Position numbers and translations under genes: made by a program. The notes below the pieces were generated by a model. That model did no database searches. It was not told the origin of the DNA and saw nothing but the letters and a program-made list of their open reading frames with translations. A stretch of DNA of 27,395 nt from DASXVX01 sp036504075 (GTDB taxonomy: Bacteria > Bacillota > Sulfobacillia > Symbiobacteriales > Symbiobacteriaceae), in the NCBI GenBank assembly GCA_036504075.1, contig DASXVX010000026.1, positions 1-27,395 of the forward strand, read 5' to 3'. How positions within the stretch are numbered: position 1 is the first letter of the stretch; each line of letters starts with the position of its first letter. Shown piece by piece: positions 21,316 through 27,395 of this stretch.

Positions 21316-21370
21316 CTTACATAGACAAGCTGTGCATCTGGCATACTGACCAAGCAAAGGAGAATGGCCG

Positions 21371-22123
21371 GTGTCTGAACAGGTCGAAGGACGCATTCCC
21401 GTCCTGGAGGCGATGAAGGCCGGGCGGGAGATCAATAAGCTGCTGGTGGCCAAAGGGCCCCGGGAGGGCTCCATCCGGGAGATCCTGGGCAAGGCCACCG
21501 ATGCCGGCATTATCGTGCAGGAAGTGGACCGGGCCCGCCTGGACGCGCTGGCGCCCGGGCGGAACCACCAGGGCGTGATCGCCATGGTGGCGGCTCATCG
21601 TTACTACGAGGTGGACGAGATCCTCGAACGTGCGGTGCAAACCGGCGAGGACCCCTTGCTGCTGGTGCTGGACGGGATCGAGGATCCCCAGAACCTGGGC
21701 TCGCTCGTGCGGACCGCCGATGCCGCCGGCGTGCATGGGGTCATCATCCCCGAGCGTCGGGCAGCATCGCTGACCGAGACGGTGGTCAAAGTCTCCGCCG
21801 GTGCCGTTGAATACGTGCCCGTCGCCCGCGTCACGAATATCGGCAAGACCCTGGACGAACTCAAAGCGAAGGGGTTCTGGGTCGTGGGCACCCATCAGGA
21901 TGGCAAGGACCTGTATCACCAGGCCAACCTGACGGGCCCGCTGGCCGTGGTCATCGGCGGCGAGGGCAAGGGCATTGGCCGGCTTGTGGCCGAGAAGTGT
22001 GATTTCATGGTCAGGCTGCCCATGCGGGGCCACGTCAGCTCCCTGAACGCCGCCGTAGCCGGTGCGATCCTTATCTACGAAATCCGCAGGCAACGGGACA
22101 AGGCCGCCACGAAGCCCGGGTGA
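21371..22123 (+). CDS. rlmB: 23S rRNA (guanosine-2'-O-)-methyltransferase RlmB
   Basis: GTG 21371 has AGGAG with 8-base spacing; 250 aa. It methylates G2251 of 23S rRNA at the 2'-O. An N-terminal substrate-binding domain (EGRIPVLEAMKAG to GVIAMVA) is followed by the SPOUT knot domain with motif 1 LDGIEDPQNLGSLVRTADAAG, motif 2 VVIGGEGKGIGRL, and motif 3 VRLPMRGHVSSLNAAVAGAILIYE. The conserved N, E and N/S residues are all present. The VanW-family gene follows at once. Confidence 0.95.
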   Translation: MSEQVEGRIPVLEAMKAGREINKLLVAKGPREGSIREILGKATDAGIIVQEVDRARLDALAPGRNHQGVIAMVAAHRYYEVDEILERAVQTGEDPLLLVLDGIEDPQNLGSLVRTADAAGVHGVIIPERRAASLTETVVKVSAGAVEYVPVARVTNIGKTLDELKAKGFWVVGTHQDGKDLYHQANLTGPLAVVIGGEGKGIGRLVAEKCDFMVRLPMRGHVSSLNAAVAGAILIYEIRRQRDKAATKPG

Positions 22124-22173
22124 GGTTGACCCCCGCGGCGACGGGCAGCAGACCGGAAGGGAAGGATGCTGTC

Positions 22174-23373
22174 ATGTTGTCGCCACGCCAGATCATTATT
22201 CGCGGTGTAATTGCAGGGGTTCTCGCGACCGTTGTGGGTGCGGGAGCCCTTTTCGCCTACGTCCACTGGTATACCGGCACCGACCGGATCGTGCCGGGAG
22301 TCGTGGTGGGGGACACCCCGGTGGGCGGGCTCAGGACCAGAGATGCCCGGCATCGTCTCGTAAGCGCCGGGGCAGGGAGCCGCATCGCCGTGTCGGATCT
22401 CTACACGGCGGTGCACCAGGCCGGAACACTGGGGCGCCGGGGCACCGTCTGGCAGCGCACCCGGTTCTTTCTGGCCGGCCTGATCCACGGCCACCGTGTA
22501 CCGCTCATGCCCGGCCTTCGGCCAGAAGCTCTGCCGGCCGGTCCGATCGGCCCGCCTGCCGTCCCGCCGGACTTGCCGGCGCCCACCGGGCCGCTCCCGC
22601 CGGCTCGCAGGCGGCGGGCGGCGGCGCCCATGCGGTACCAGATCGCCCGCTTCGCCACGCCGATTCTGGCCGCTGACCCGGGCCGGGTGCAGAACATTTC
22701 CGTGGGGATCGCCAAGATCAACGGGGCGCTGATCGAAGCAGGCCAGGTCTTCTCGTTTAACGAGCGGGTTGGTCCCCGGGACGCCGAGCACGGCTGGGCG
22801 CAAGCCAACGAGATCTACCAGGGCGAATTCATCATGGGCTACGGGGGCGGCATCTGCCAGGTTTCGTCCACCCTGTACAACACCGTGCTGCTCGGGGGGC
22901 TGGAGGTGACCATGCGCCACCACCACGACCGGCCGCTTCAGTACGTGAGTCCCGGGCGGGACGCGACCGTCGCCTGGAACGTGCTTGACTTCCAGTTCCG
23001 CAATAACGCCGATGTGCCCGTGCTGGTGGGCGCCAGGCTGCTCCCCGGTTCGCCCCCGCAGATCGAGGTGACACTGCATGCGCCCCGGCCCGTGCCGGCG
23101 GACAGCGTGCGCCTGGAGGAAGGCGAACGGCGGTACGAGCCGCCGGTCCTAGAGGAGATCATGGACCCCGCCCTGCCGGCCCACGTCCGGAAAGTGATTG
23201 ACGAGGGGCGCTCCGGCATCGAAGTGAAGATCTACCGGATCATCCGGGTAGGTGGTAACGTCCGCCGGGAGTTGGTCTCTCACGACCACTACCTGGCCAA
23301 GCCCGGCAAGGTCCGGGTCGGCATCGGCAACGCGCCTGGCAGCGAGCGGCTCCTGAAACCGGGAATTCAATAG
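22174..23373 (+). CDS. VanW-family protein with an N-terminal membrane anchor
   Basis: ATG 22174 (399 aa) is chosen for the AAGGGAAGG site; GTG 22120, overlapping the rlmB stop, is possible. A membrane helix at about 6–30 anchors it, followed by a short region and a Pro/Arg-rich linker (about 120–150). The VanW domain is at about 155–290: VFSFNERVGPRDAEHGW, GYGGGICQVSSTLYNT and LLGGLEVTMRHHHDRPL. A C-terminal part (about 330–390, GIEVKIYRIIRVGGNVRREL) looks like a G5-type domain. Such proteins are peptidoglycan-associated and linked to spores and vancomycin clusters, without known activity. It sits where yacP is usually found between rlmB and sigH. Confidence 0.88.
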   Translation: MLSPRQIIIRGVIAGVLATVVGAGALFAYVHWYTGTDRIVPGVVVGDTPVGGLRTRDARHRLVSAGAGSRIAVSDLYTAVHQAGTLGRRGTVWQRTRFFLAGLIHGHRVPLMPGLRPEALPAGPIGPPAVPPDLPAPTGPLPPARRRRAAAPMRYQIARFATPILAADPGRVQNISVGIAKINGALIEAGQVFSFNERVGPRDAEHGWAQANEIYQGEFIMGYGGGICQVSSTLYNTVLLGGLEVTMRHHHDRPLQYVSPGRDATVAWNVLDFQFRNNADVPVLVGARLLPGSPPQIEVTLHAPRPVPADSVRLEEGERRYEPPVLEEIMDPALPAHVRKVIDEGRSGIEVKIYRIIRVGGNVRRELVSHDHYLAKPGKVRVGIGNAPGSERLLKPGIQ

Positions 23374-23375
23374 CA

Positions 23376-23402
23376 AAAAACCTCCCGAAACGGGAGGTTT
23401 TT
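23376..23402. terminator. Terminator of the VanW gene
   Basis: A 12-bp perfect stem including the A and T runs (AAAAACCTCCCG and complement) has a 3-base loop, starting 2 bases after the stop. Confidence 0.95.
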
Positions 23403-23451
23403 GTCATAGCGCGGTAGCATCCGCGGCGGTATGATATTGGGGTAGGTGCTG

Positions 23452-23458
23452 TGTCGAC
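23452..23458 (+). promoter_or_regulatory. Near-match 0A box (TGTCGAC)
   Basis: TGTCGAC matches 6 of 7 bases of the Spo0A box TGTCGAA. It forms an inverted pair with the box at 23481. Confidence 0.4.
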
Positions 23459-23480
23459 CAAAAGTCTAAGATAAACTCGT

Positions 23481-23487
23481 TTCGACA
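23481..23487 (-). promoter_or_regulatory. Perfect 0A box (TGTCGAA)
   Basis: The reverse strand reads TGTCGAA, the exact Spo0A-binding heptamer, about 75 bases upstream of the sigH -35. Confidence 0.55.
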
Positions 23488-23557
23488 CGGTTATTCAAAA
23501 CCCTTCTACTGACGGGCGGAATTCACGAATTTTGATGGTGGCGATGCCTTCGTCACC

Positions 23558-23587
23558 TTGACGGTATCTCTGAGCAACAGGTATAAT
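23558..23587 (+). promoter_or_regulatory. Sigma-A promoter of sigH
   Basis: TTGACG (23558–23563), an 18-base spacer and a consensus TATAAT (23582–23587) lie 147 bases before the sigH start, giving a leader of about 140 bases. Confidence 0.8.
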
Positions 23588-23620
23588 CCTCAGTAGATTG
23601 GCGTTCTGGTTAAAACGTTA

Positions 23621-23627
23621 TGTCGAC
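23621..23627 (+). promoter_or_regulatory. Near-match 0A box downstream of the sigH -10
   Basis: TGTCGAC with the same following TAAAA as CAAAA at 23459 repeats the upstream box. Its place about 35 bases after the -10 could act as a repressor site or roadblock. Confidence 0.35.
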
Positions 23628-23734
23628 TAAAATGGCACCTCTCTCAACCCTGTACAGCCGGACCCACTAGTCAAAACGGCTGGGGGCCGCCATTCGTAGA
23701 GAGTTCTTTATAGGGAAAGGGAGGGGAACGATTC

Positions 23735-24400
23735 ATGACGGCCACGCCGCAACGGGATGTCTTCAACGATTATGACTCGATGCTCGATGAAGATATCGTT
23801 GAATTCGCCCGCGATGGCTCCAATGCAGCCTTGGAATACCTGATCAACAAGTACAAGAATTTCGTTCGGGCGAAGGCGCGTTCCTACTTCCTGATTGGCG
23901 CTGACCGTGATGATATTATGCAGGAAGGCATGATCGGCCTGTACAAGGCGATCCGCGATTTTCGTTCGGACAAGCTCAGCTCGTTCCGGGCGTTTGCGGA
24001 GCTTTGTATTACCCGGCAAATCATCACTGCAATCAAAACGGCCACCCGTCAGAAACATATCCCGCTGAACTCTTACGTTTCCCTCAACAAGCCCATCTAT
24101 GATGAGGATTCGGACCGGACACTCCTGGACGTCATCTCCGGCTCGAAGGTGACAGACCCCGAGGAGTTGATCATCAGCCGGGAAGAGTTCGGCGATATTG
24201 AGGAGAAAATGGGCGAGATCCTCAGCGATCTTGAGTGGAAGGTGCTCATGAGCTACCTGGACGGCAAGTCGTATCACGAGATCGCCATCGATCTCAAGCG
24301 GCATGTCAAGTCCATCGACAATGCGCTTCAGCGTGTGAAGCGCAAGCTGGAACGTTACCTGGACCACCGCAACGGCGGCGGCGACAGCGGGCGCAATTAG
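23735..24400 (+). CDS. sigH: RNA polymerase sigma-H factor (early sporulation/stationary phase)
   Basis: ATG 23735 follows GGGAGGGGAA; 221 aa matches SigH of Bacillus (218). Region 2 is seen as AALEYLINKYKNFVRAKARSYF, DRDDIMQEGMIGLYKAIRDF and FRAFAELCITRQIITAIKTATRQK. Region 4 is VLMSYLDGKSYHEIAIDLKRHVKSIDNALQRVKRKL. It directs core RNA polymerase to early sporulation and competence-type promoters. It is at the expected end of the disA-to-sigH block, and carries a strong promoter and 0A boxes upstream. Confidence 0.96.
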   Translation: MTATPQRDVFNDYDSMLDEDIVEFARDGSNAALEYLINKYKNFVRAKARSYFLIGADRDDIMQEGMIGLYKAIRDFRSDKLSSFRAFAELCITRQIITAIKTATRQKHIPLNSYVSLNKPIYDEDSDRTLLDVISGSKVTDPEELIISREEFGDIEEKMGEILSDLEWKVLMSYLDGKSYHEIAIDLKRHVKSIDNALQRVKRKLERYLDHRNGGGDSGRN

Positions 24401-24407
24401 AGATCAA

Positions 24408-24435
24408 GTGGGGCCGCCGGCGGGCGGTCCTTTTT
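24408..24435 (+). terminator. sigH terminator
   Basis: A GGCCGCC/GGCGGTC stem (one G·T pair) with a short loop is followed by CCTTTTT. Confidence 0.8.
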
Positions 24436-24436
24436 C

Positions 24437-24490
24437 GCGACTGACTTCGTCAGTCGCCGGAGCGGCCGGCAGACTTTTGCGGAGCAAAAG
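24437..24490. repeat. Two tandem perfect hairpins
   Basis: GCGACTGAC/GTCAGTCGC (24437–24445 with 24449–24457, loop TTC) is followed by CTTTTGC/GCAAAAG (24474–24480 with 24484–24490, loop GGA). They follow the sigH terminator and precede the coat-like gene's promoter region. They may protect the sigH mRNA end or be a repeat element. Confidence 0.5.
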
Positions 24491-24548
24491 GCGGGAGGCA
24501 ACTAATTTCTCCTTCCACCCTGTGTTATGTCAAATAGCAGGGATGTCT

Positions 24549-24556
24549 CATATACT
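24549..24556 (+). promoter_or_regulatory. Possible mother-cell sigma -10 (CATATACT)
   Basis: CATATACT resembles the sigma-E -10 (CATACANT) and lies about 29 bases before the coat-like gene's ATG. The -35 is not clear, so the assignment is weak. Confidence 0.3.
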
Positions 24557-24584
24557 GGTATGGACGGGGAGGGAGGGATACCAA

Positions 24585-25112
24585 ATGGGACGCATCAAGC
24601 ATTGCGATGATGGTTCACGTAGCGACATCTGTTCCGACCTCCGGGATGGCTCCGGGTCCAGCGGGTGCTGCGACGGCAGCGGCGACTCCAGCGGCAACCA
24701 CCGTGACCGCTGCGACGACCATGATCACCATCACCACCATGACCATCGTGAGCACTGCGACCATCGCGATTGCTCCGGTAAGAAGCATCACCGCCGCCGC
24801 CGCTGCCCGGTCCGCATCGGCGAGGTGATTGTGGACTGCAGGCCGGTCACGTTCAGTACCGGTGGCCAGGTGACGAACGTAGTCAGCTGCCCGGTCACGT
24901 CGGCGGTAACCACCGTGCCGATCGAGCAAACCATCTCCATCCCGTTCGTCACACCGTGTATGGCCTCCGTACCGGTGATCACCCAGTGTGTGACATCTGT
25001 GCCGATTACGACCGTAGTAAAGGTGCCGGTGTTCGAGCAGTTCAACGTGCCGCCGGTCATCACGCCGGTTTCAGCATCGCCGTTCTTCTGCTCACAGTTC
25101 TTCCAACTCTAG
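24585..25112 (+). CDS. Spore-coat-like protein with Ser/Gly/His/Asp-rich N-terminus (175 aa)
   Basis: ATG 24585 is preceded by GGGGAGGGAGGG; upstream open frame is ignored. Residues about 1–45 are rich in G, S, D, C. A histidine-rich, acidic run (DHDHHHHHDHREHCDH) and an arginine cluster (KKHHRRRR) follow at about 45–77. The rest (about 85–175) has repeats of hydrophobic Val/Ile/Thr/Pro with spaced Cys (VSCPVTSAVTTVPI, VTPCMASVPVITQCV, TSVPITTVVKVPVF) and ends FFCSQFFQL. That recalls cysteine- and valine-rich coat proteins that assemble and cross-link. Metal binding by His is likely. The family is not identified; the coat role is inferred from composition, upstream signal and spore-former context. 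Confidence 0.6.
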   Translation: MGRIKHCDDGSRSDICSDLRDGSGSSGCCDGSGDSSGNHRDRCDDHDHHHHHDHREHCDHRDCSGKKHHRRRRCPVRIGEVIVDCRPVTFSTGGQVTNVVSCPVTSAVTTVPIEQTISIPFVTPCMASVPVITQCVTSVPITTVVKVPVFEQFNVPPVITPVSASPFFCSQFFQL

Positions 25113-25120
25113 CGATTCTC

Positions 25121-25139
25121 AGAGGGCGTTGTGCCCTCT
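25121..25139 (+). terminator. Hairpin after the coat-like gene
   Basis: AGAGGGC/GCCCTCT with a 5-base loop lies 8 bases after the stop, followed by CTACATC without a long T run. Confidence 0.6.
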
Positions 25140-25170
25140 CTACATCGGTCTCGATTCCATTTATCGGCTC

Positions 25171-25200
25171 TTGGAAAACACACGGTCTTTGTGGTATGAT
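25171..25200 (+). promoter_or_regulatory. Promoter of tRNA-Thr
   Basis: TTGGAA (25171–25176), an 18-base spacer and TATGAT (25195–25200) precede the tRNA by 15 bases. Confidence 0.7.
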
Positions 25201-25215
25201 AAATTCTGCTTTCCG

Positions 25216-25290
25216 CTGGCGTAGCTCAATTGGCAGAGCTCCTGATTTGTAATCAGGGGGTTGCAGGTTCGATTCCTGTCGCCAGCTCCA
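25216..25290 (+). tRNA. tRNA-Thr, anticodon TGT
   Basis: A 75-base cloverleaf: acceptor GCTGGCG/CGCCAGC with encoded CCA, D-arm TAGCTCAATTGGCAGAGC, anticodon stem CCTGA/TCAGG with loop TTTGTAA, and T-arm GCAGGTTCGATTCCTGT. TGT reads ACA. An integrase remnant lies downstream, so its 3' end may be an attachment site. Confidence 0.95.
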
Positions 25291-25296
25291 ACTTAA

Positions 25297-25410
25297 AACC
25301 GTTCGGGTTTGGGTGCCCTGTCGATAAAGGGGTCGCACCAACACCCGAATACGGAACGCTGAGACCACTTTACTGCGGCTGTTCAACGGCTGTGGAAGGT
25401 GGTCTTTTGT
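25297..25410 (+). other. Structured region after tRNA-Thr, terminator at its end
   Basis: TTCGGGT pairs with ACCCGAA, with inner GGTGC/GCACC and CCCT/AGGG, making one multi-stem fold. A second stem AGACCAC/GTGGTCT (25362–25368 with 25399–25405) ends in TTTTG, a likely terminator. It could be tRNA trailer, a small RNA, or an old attachment region. Confidence 0.45.
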
Positions 25411-25433
25411 CATGCTTGTGAAGTTCGCTGTGA

Positions 25434-25547
25434 GGGGACATCCTCGATGACCGTGCTTTCAGGAACGTGTCGCCCAAAACGCTGGAGAACTACAAGGGGA
25501 CCATTCATGAGGTCCATGTGTTCGGTGCCCTGCCGTCGAACGACTAA
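25434..25547 (+). pseudogene. Tyrosine recombinase (integrase) N-terminal fragment
   Basis: Between two in-frame stops, 37 codons encode a stretch with RAFRNVSPKTLENYKG then TIHEVHVFG. This matches the core-binding SAM-like domain of tyrosine integrases (R...LSPKTLENYR...F..FL). No start codon of good quality and no catalytic R...H-x-x-R...Y region follow. It is a remnant, and its place just after tRNA-Thr fits a past integration at the tRNA. Confidence 0.5.
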
Positions 25548-25689
25548 CTTAATCGTGCGCCCACTCGGCCAAGGTGTTCAGGGGCGCGTCCAGGGTGGCG
25601 GTGAACGCTGTCGACGACCATAATTTCATGTCAAATCAGGAGGGAGGGGTCTTGATAATCGTTTAAGTTTAACGGTAGCGAAAGTGAAA
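25548..25689. other. Non-coding remnant region
   Basis: No intact gene is seen. A short rightward frame lacks a credible start. AGGAGGGAGGGG at about 25640 looks like a ribosome site, but only a few codons follow it before a stop. It probably contains decayed mobile-element DNA. Confidence 0.35.
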
Positions 25690-25714
25690 GCCCGCTGACC
25701 TAACGTCAACGGGC
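25690..25714 (-). terminator. Terminator of the three-gene reverse-strand unit
   Basis: The reverse strand reads GCCCGTTGAC, loop GTTAG, GTCAGCGGGC (one mismatch), then TTTCACTTT. It lies 8 bases after the last gene of the unit. Confidence 0.75.
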
Positions 25715-25721
25715 ATGTGAC

Positions 25722-25925
25722 TCAGTAGGTTTTAAGCCGTGCATAGGCGTCGTCCATATCCTTAGCGGCCTTCTCCAAGTCCCCTTCCAGCTTCGGGAGT
25801 TCGGGGGAGGAGGGGTGGCTGCGCAACTCTCTGTAAAGCTTCGTATAGTCGGGCCTGTCGTGGGGAGTTGTGGACGCTAAGAAACCCGAGGCCCTCCTAG
25901 AGTGCACTGTCACCATCTTGGCCAT
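25722..25925 (-). CDS. Small hydrophilic hypothetical protein (67 aa)
   Basis: ATG 25925 is chosen because AGGGAGGCG lies just before it. The product begins MAKMVTVHSRR and is charged, with a helical C-terminus (LPKLEGDLEKAAKDMDDAYARL). No family is recognised. It overlaps the 3' end of the GAF gene by 29 bases, and so is probably coupled as third gene of the unit. Confidence 0.55.
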   Translation of the reverse strand: MAKMVTVHSRRASGFLASTTPHDRPDYTKLYRELRSHPSSPELPKLEGDLEKAAKDMDDAYARLKTY

Positions 25926-26718
25926 TGTCTCGCCTCCCTTCAGCTTTATTATAGCGGCTATCCGCTCGAATTCCAATGTTTTGGAATTGATTTCGCCACA
26001 TTGGGTACATCAAATTTGCCACTGTTGCGAGTAGTTGGGCATGCTCCTCGGTAAAGTATCCGGTATCAGGAGCATCAACGTTTACCACGCCGATGGGACT
26101 AATGGAAGCCGCAGGTACAGGGACACACAGAACACTTCGATAATGTGGCTTGTGCCTGTCCCTAAACAGTGCGTCCGTCCATGTATCGGAAACCAGCACG
26201 GCCTCGCCTTTAGCGAAACAAGTCCCGACGGCGCCTTTACCCGGTTTAAATGAACTGCCGCTAAACTGTTCGACGCCCTCGGGTACATAATTTGCATACT
26301 CAACAAGTTCGCCACCCTGAAAGACCAGGAACCTTGCTCGGGTGTCACGCTGCGTAGGTAGAAGTGATTGGGTTGCGGCTAGTACCACGTTGCTTAAGAG
26401 CCTCTTAAAATCAATGTCAGACATGGGCGCTCTCTCAGCGTACAAAGAAGAGACCTCGGCCAGGTCCTGAAGTATCACAATCCTGTACTCCAGCTCGTCC
26501 GATTTGGCCTCCAAAATTTGGACTGCATCACCTAGGCGGCGCAACCGAATAGAATTTTCTCGCATTATGCGCTGAAACTCCTTCTTGTCTCTCTTAGCAA
26601 ACTCCTCAGCTTGCCTGTTCCACGTCCTTTGCAGTTGCCGGATAAAGAGCACCAGTGCACTTCCTACGGCAGCCGACAAGGCTAGGGTGAAAAAAACTAC
26701 GAGCCAGTCGTTAGTCAC
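25897..26718 (-). CDS. Membrane-anchored coiled-coil GAF-domain protein (273 aa)
   Basis: ATG 26718 lies 4 bases after the preceding stop; purines upstream (GGGGGTGATGGAGTG) serve as ribosome site. A single transmembrane helix (about 5–27) is followed by a charged coiled coil (about 30–90: RQAEEFAKRDKKEFQRI, DAVQILEAKSDELEYRI). A GAF-type sensor domain covers about 100–245: GKGAVGTCFAKGEAVLVSD, YRSVLCVPVP, ISPIGVVNVDAPD and YFTEEHAQLLATVANLM. No kinase, cyclase or nuclease output domain is attached, so it may act through its partner membrane protein. Ligand could be a cyclic nucleotide or another small molecule; none can be read from the sequence. Confidence 0.8.
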   Translation of the reverse strand: MTNDWLVVFFTLALSAAVGSALVLFIRQLQRTWNRQAEEFAKRDKKEFQRIMRENSIRLRRLGDAVQILEAKSDELEYRIVILQDLAEVSSLYAERAPMSDIDFKRLLSNVVLAATQSLLPTQRDTRARFLVFQGGELVEYANYVPEGVEQFSGSSFKPGKGAVGTCFAKGEAVLVSDTWTDALFRDRHKPHYRSVLCVPVPAASISPIGVVNVDAPDTGYFTEEHAQLLATVANLMYPMWRNQFQNIGIRADSRYNKAEGRRDNGQDGDSAL

Positions 26719-26722
26719 TCCA

Positions 26723-27241
26723 TCACCCCCTCAGCACATACAAGAGTATCTTGCCAAAGTAGAAAATCACACCGAAGACCATCGAGACCGAGATGGCTAG
26801 ATTGCTGGGTTTACTCTTACGACCGGTGAAATTATACAGGCCAAATAGCCACACCAGCAGTGTTATGACCCCCACTACGATGTAAAACCAACCTGGATTT
26901 GTGACCTTGATGGGCCCAAGATCAGCAATTCGAGCATTCCCCAGGTACATCGTGATATCGAACGATATCGACGCAAAAGCGAGGTCAGCACCTAAGGATT
27001 TGCATTTTTCCATTGGCGTTTGTTCAGGAGGGCCAAACTCAAGTGGGATTCCTATCTTCAGCGCCAATAGGATAAGACCCGCAAATGTTGCCGCCAGGCG
27101 AGTAGACACGTTTTCGGTTTGGATAGCCTTGAGGCCGAGCCAAACAACAACGATCGCCCCAAGGATCAACATGATCCACAAGACGACGGTGAAGCCTTGT
27201 GGTTCTTCCAGAGTTGGTGTGATTGCATCCGCCCGAAGCAC
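26723..27241 (-). CDS. Multi-pass membrane protein (172 aa), partner of GAF protein
   Basis: GTG 27241 is favoured because GGGAG lies 5 bases before it; GTG 27268, nine codons further up, has its purines touching the codon. About four hydrophobic helices are seen: WIMLILGAIVVVWLGL, LAATFAGLILLALKIG, YIVVGVITLLVWLFGLY and ISVSMVFGVIFYFGKILLY. Between the second and third is a soluble segment containing a Cys and PPEQTPMEKCKSLGADLAF. No family is recognised. It is the first gene of a unit with the GAF protein and the 67-aa protein, spaced only 4 bases from the GAF gene. Confidence 0.65.
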   Translation of the reverse strand: MLRADAITPTLEEPQGFTVVLWIMLILGAIVVVWLGLKAIQTENVSTRLAATFAGLILLALKIGIPLEFGPPEQTPMEKCKSLGADLAFASISFDITMYLGNARIADLGPIKVTNPGWFYIVVGVITLLVWLFGLYNFTGRKSKPSNLAISVSMVFGVIFYFGKILLYVLRG

Positions 27242-27395
27242 GGTTGCTCCCTGACTGTTGGCGCTCACCCTTTCTGGTCACCAGAGGGCGTGGGCGCTCA
27301 GTTTATCTAAACCTACATGGCAGGCCATATTTGCATGAATGAAGGGCCATCCGGGACGGTGGTGGAAGTTGGTGGGTAGGAGACCCACCCAATGG
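27242..27395. other. Upstream region of the GAF/membrane unit
   Basis: A GGTGGGT/ACCCACC hairpin (27371–27377 with 27383–27389) lies near the right edge and may terminate a gene outside the window. The intervening sequence should hold the unit's promoter, but no clear pair of hexamers is seen. No other gene is seen to the edge. Confidence 0.4.

Noticed and set aside
24720..24790. CAT/CAC-rich low-complexity DNA as a separate repeat element
   Set aside because: It is fully explained by the His/Asp-rich codons of the coat-like gene.
1..27395. CRISPR array
   Set aside because: No regularly spaced direct repeats were seen anywhere in the window.

Overview
The window looks like a chromosomal segment of a high-G+C, spore-forming Firmicute. 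The core gene order disA – PIN/TRAM protein – ispD – ispF – cysE – cysS – mrnC – rlmB – sigH is the one known from Bacillus and Clostridia. Shine-Dalgarno sites are strong purine runs, GTG and TTG starts are frequent, and a T-box leader and Spo0A-type boxes are present. The G+C-rich codon use suggests a Symbiobacterium-like lineage, but no rRNA is present to prove it.

Region 1 (1–9100) is accessory DNA, less G+C-biased by eye than what follows. It starts with the last 41 codons of an ExeA/TniB-like transposition ATPase and what looks like the right end of its transposon, which cuts a multiubiquitin-domain gene in two. Next come a TPR protein and, one base later, a 40-residue secreted peptide (a Rap–Phr-like arrangement), a convergent two-domain XRE regulator with palindromes upstream, and a run of overlapping small unknown genes. 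A secreted 563-aa protein follows a structured leader that resembles a GEMM-type riboswitch. After it come a Cys-rich unknown protein, a small reverse-strand gene, a secreted Amidase_6 enzyme, a membrane-anchored protein, and a TorD-like fragment.

Region 2 (9300–13740) holds disA (c-di-AMP synthase), a propeller-like lipoprotein, a reverse-strand conserved clostridial protein, tRNA-Ala(CGC), and the RNA-polymerase-binding regulator CarD, which has two tandem sigma-A promoters. Region 3 (13800–24400) is the housekeeping block. The membrane PIN/TRAM protein, ispD and ispF form one transcription unit. A near-perfect sigma-A promoter and a Cys-specifying T-box then drive cysE–cysS–mrnC. A hidden 53-codon proline/aromatic-rich gene, a GNAT acetyltransferase, a double-length ThyX protein, rlmB, a VanW-domain protein and sigH follow. 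gltX, usually between ispF and cysE, and yacP, usually between rlmB and sigH, are missing. The region upstream of sigH carries one perfect and two near-perfect 0A boxes.

Region 4 (24400–27395) begins with a Gly/Ser/His/Cys-rich coat-like protein and tRNA-Thr(TGT). Directly after the tRNA there is structured RNA and a remnant of a tyrosine recombinase. The window ends with a reverse-strand three-gene unit: a multi-pass membrane protein, a membrane-anchored coiled-coil/GAF protein and a small overlapping protein.

The most interesting candidates are the TPR–secreted peptide pair, the disrupted multiubiquitin gene, the structured leader at about 3836–4067, the hidden small gene at 19069, the ThyX fusion with its signature motif split between the halves, and the GAF/membrane three-gene unit.
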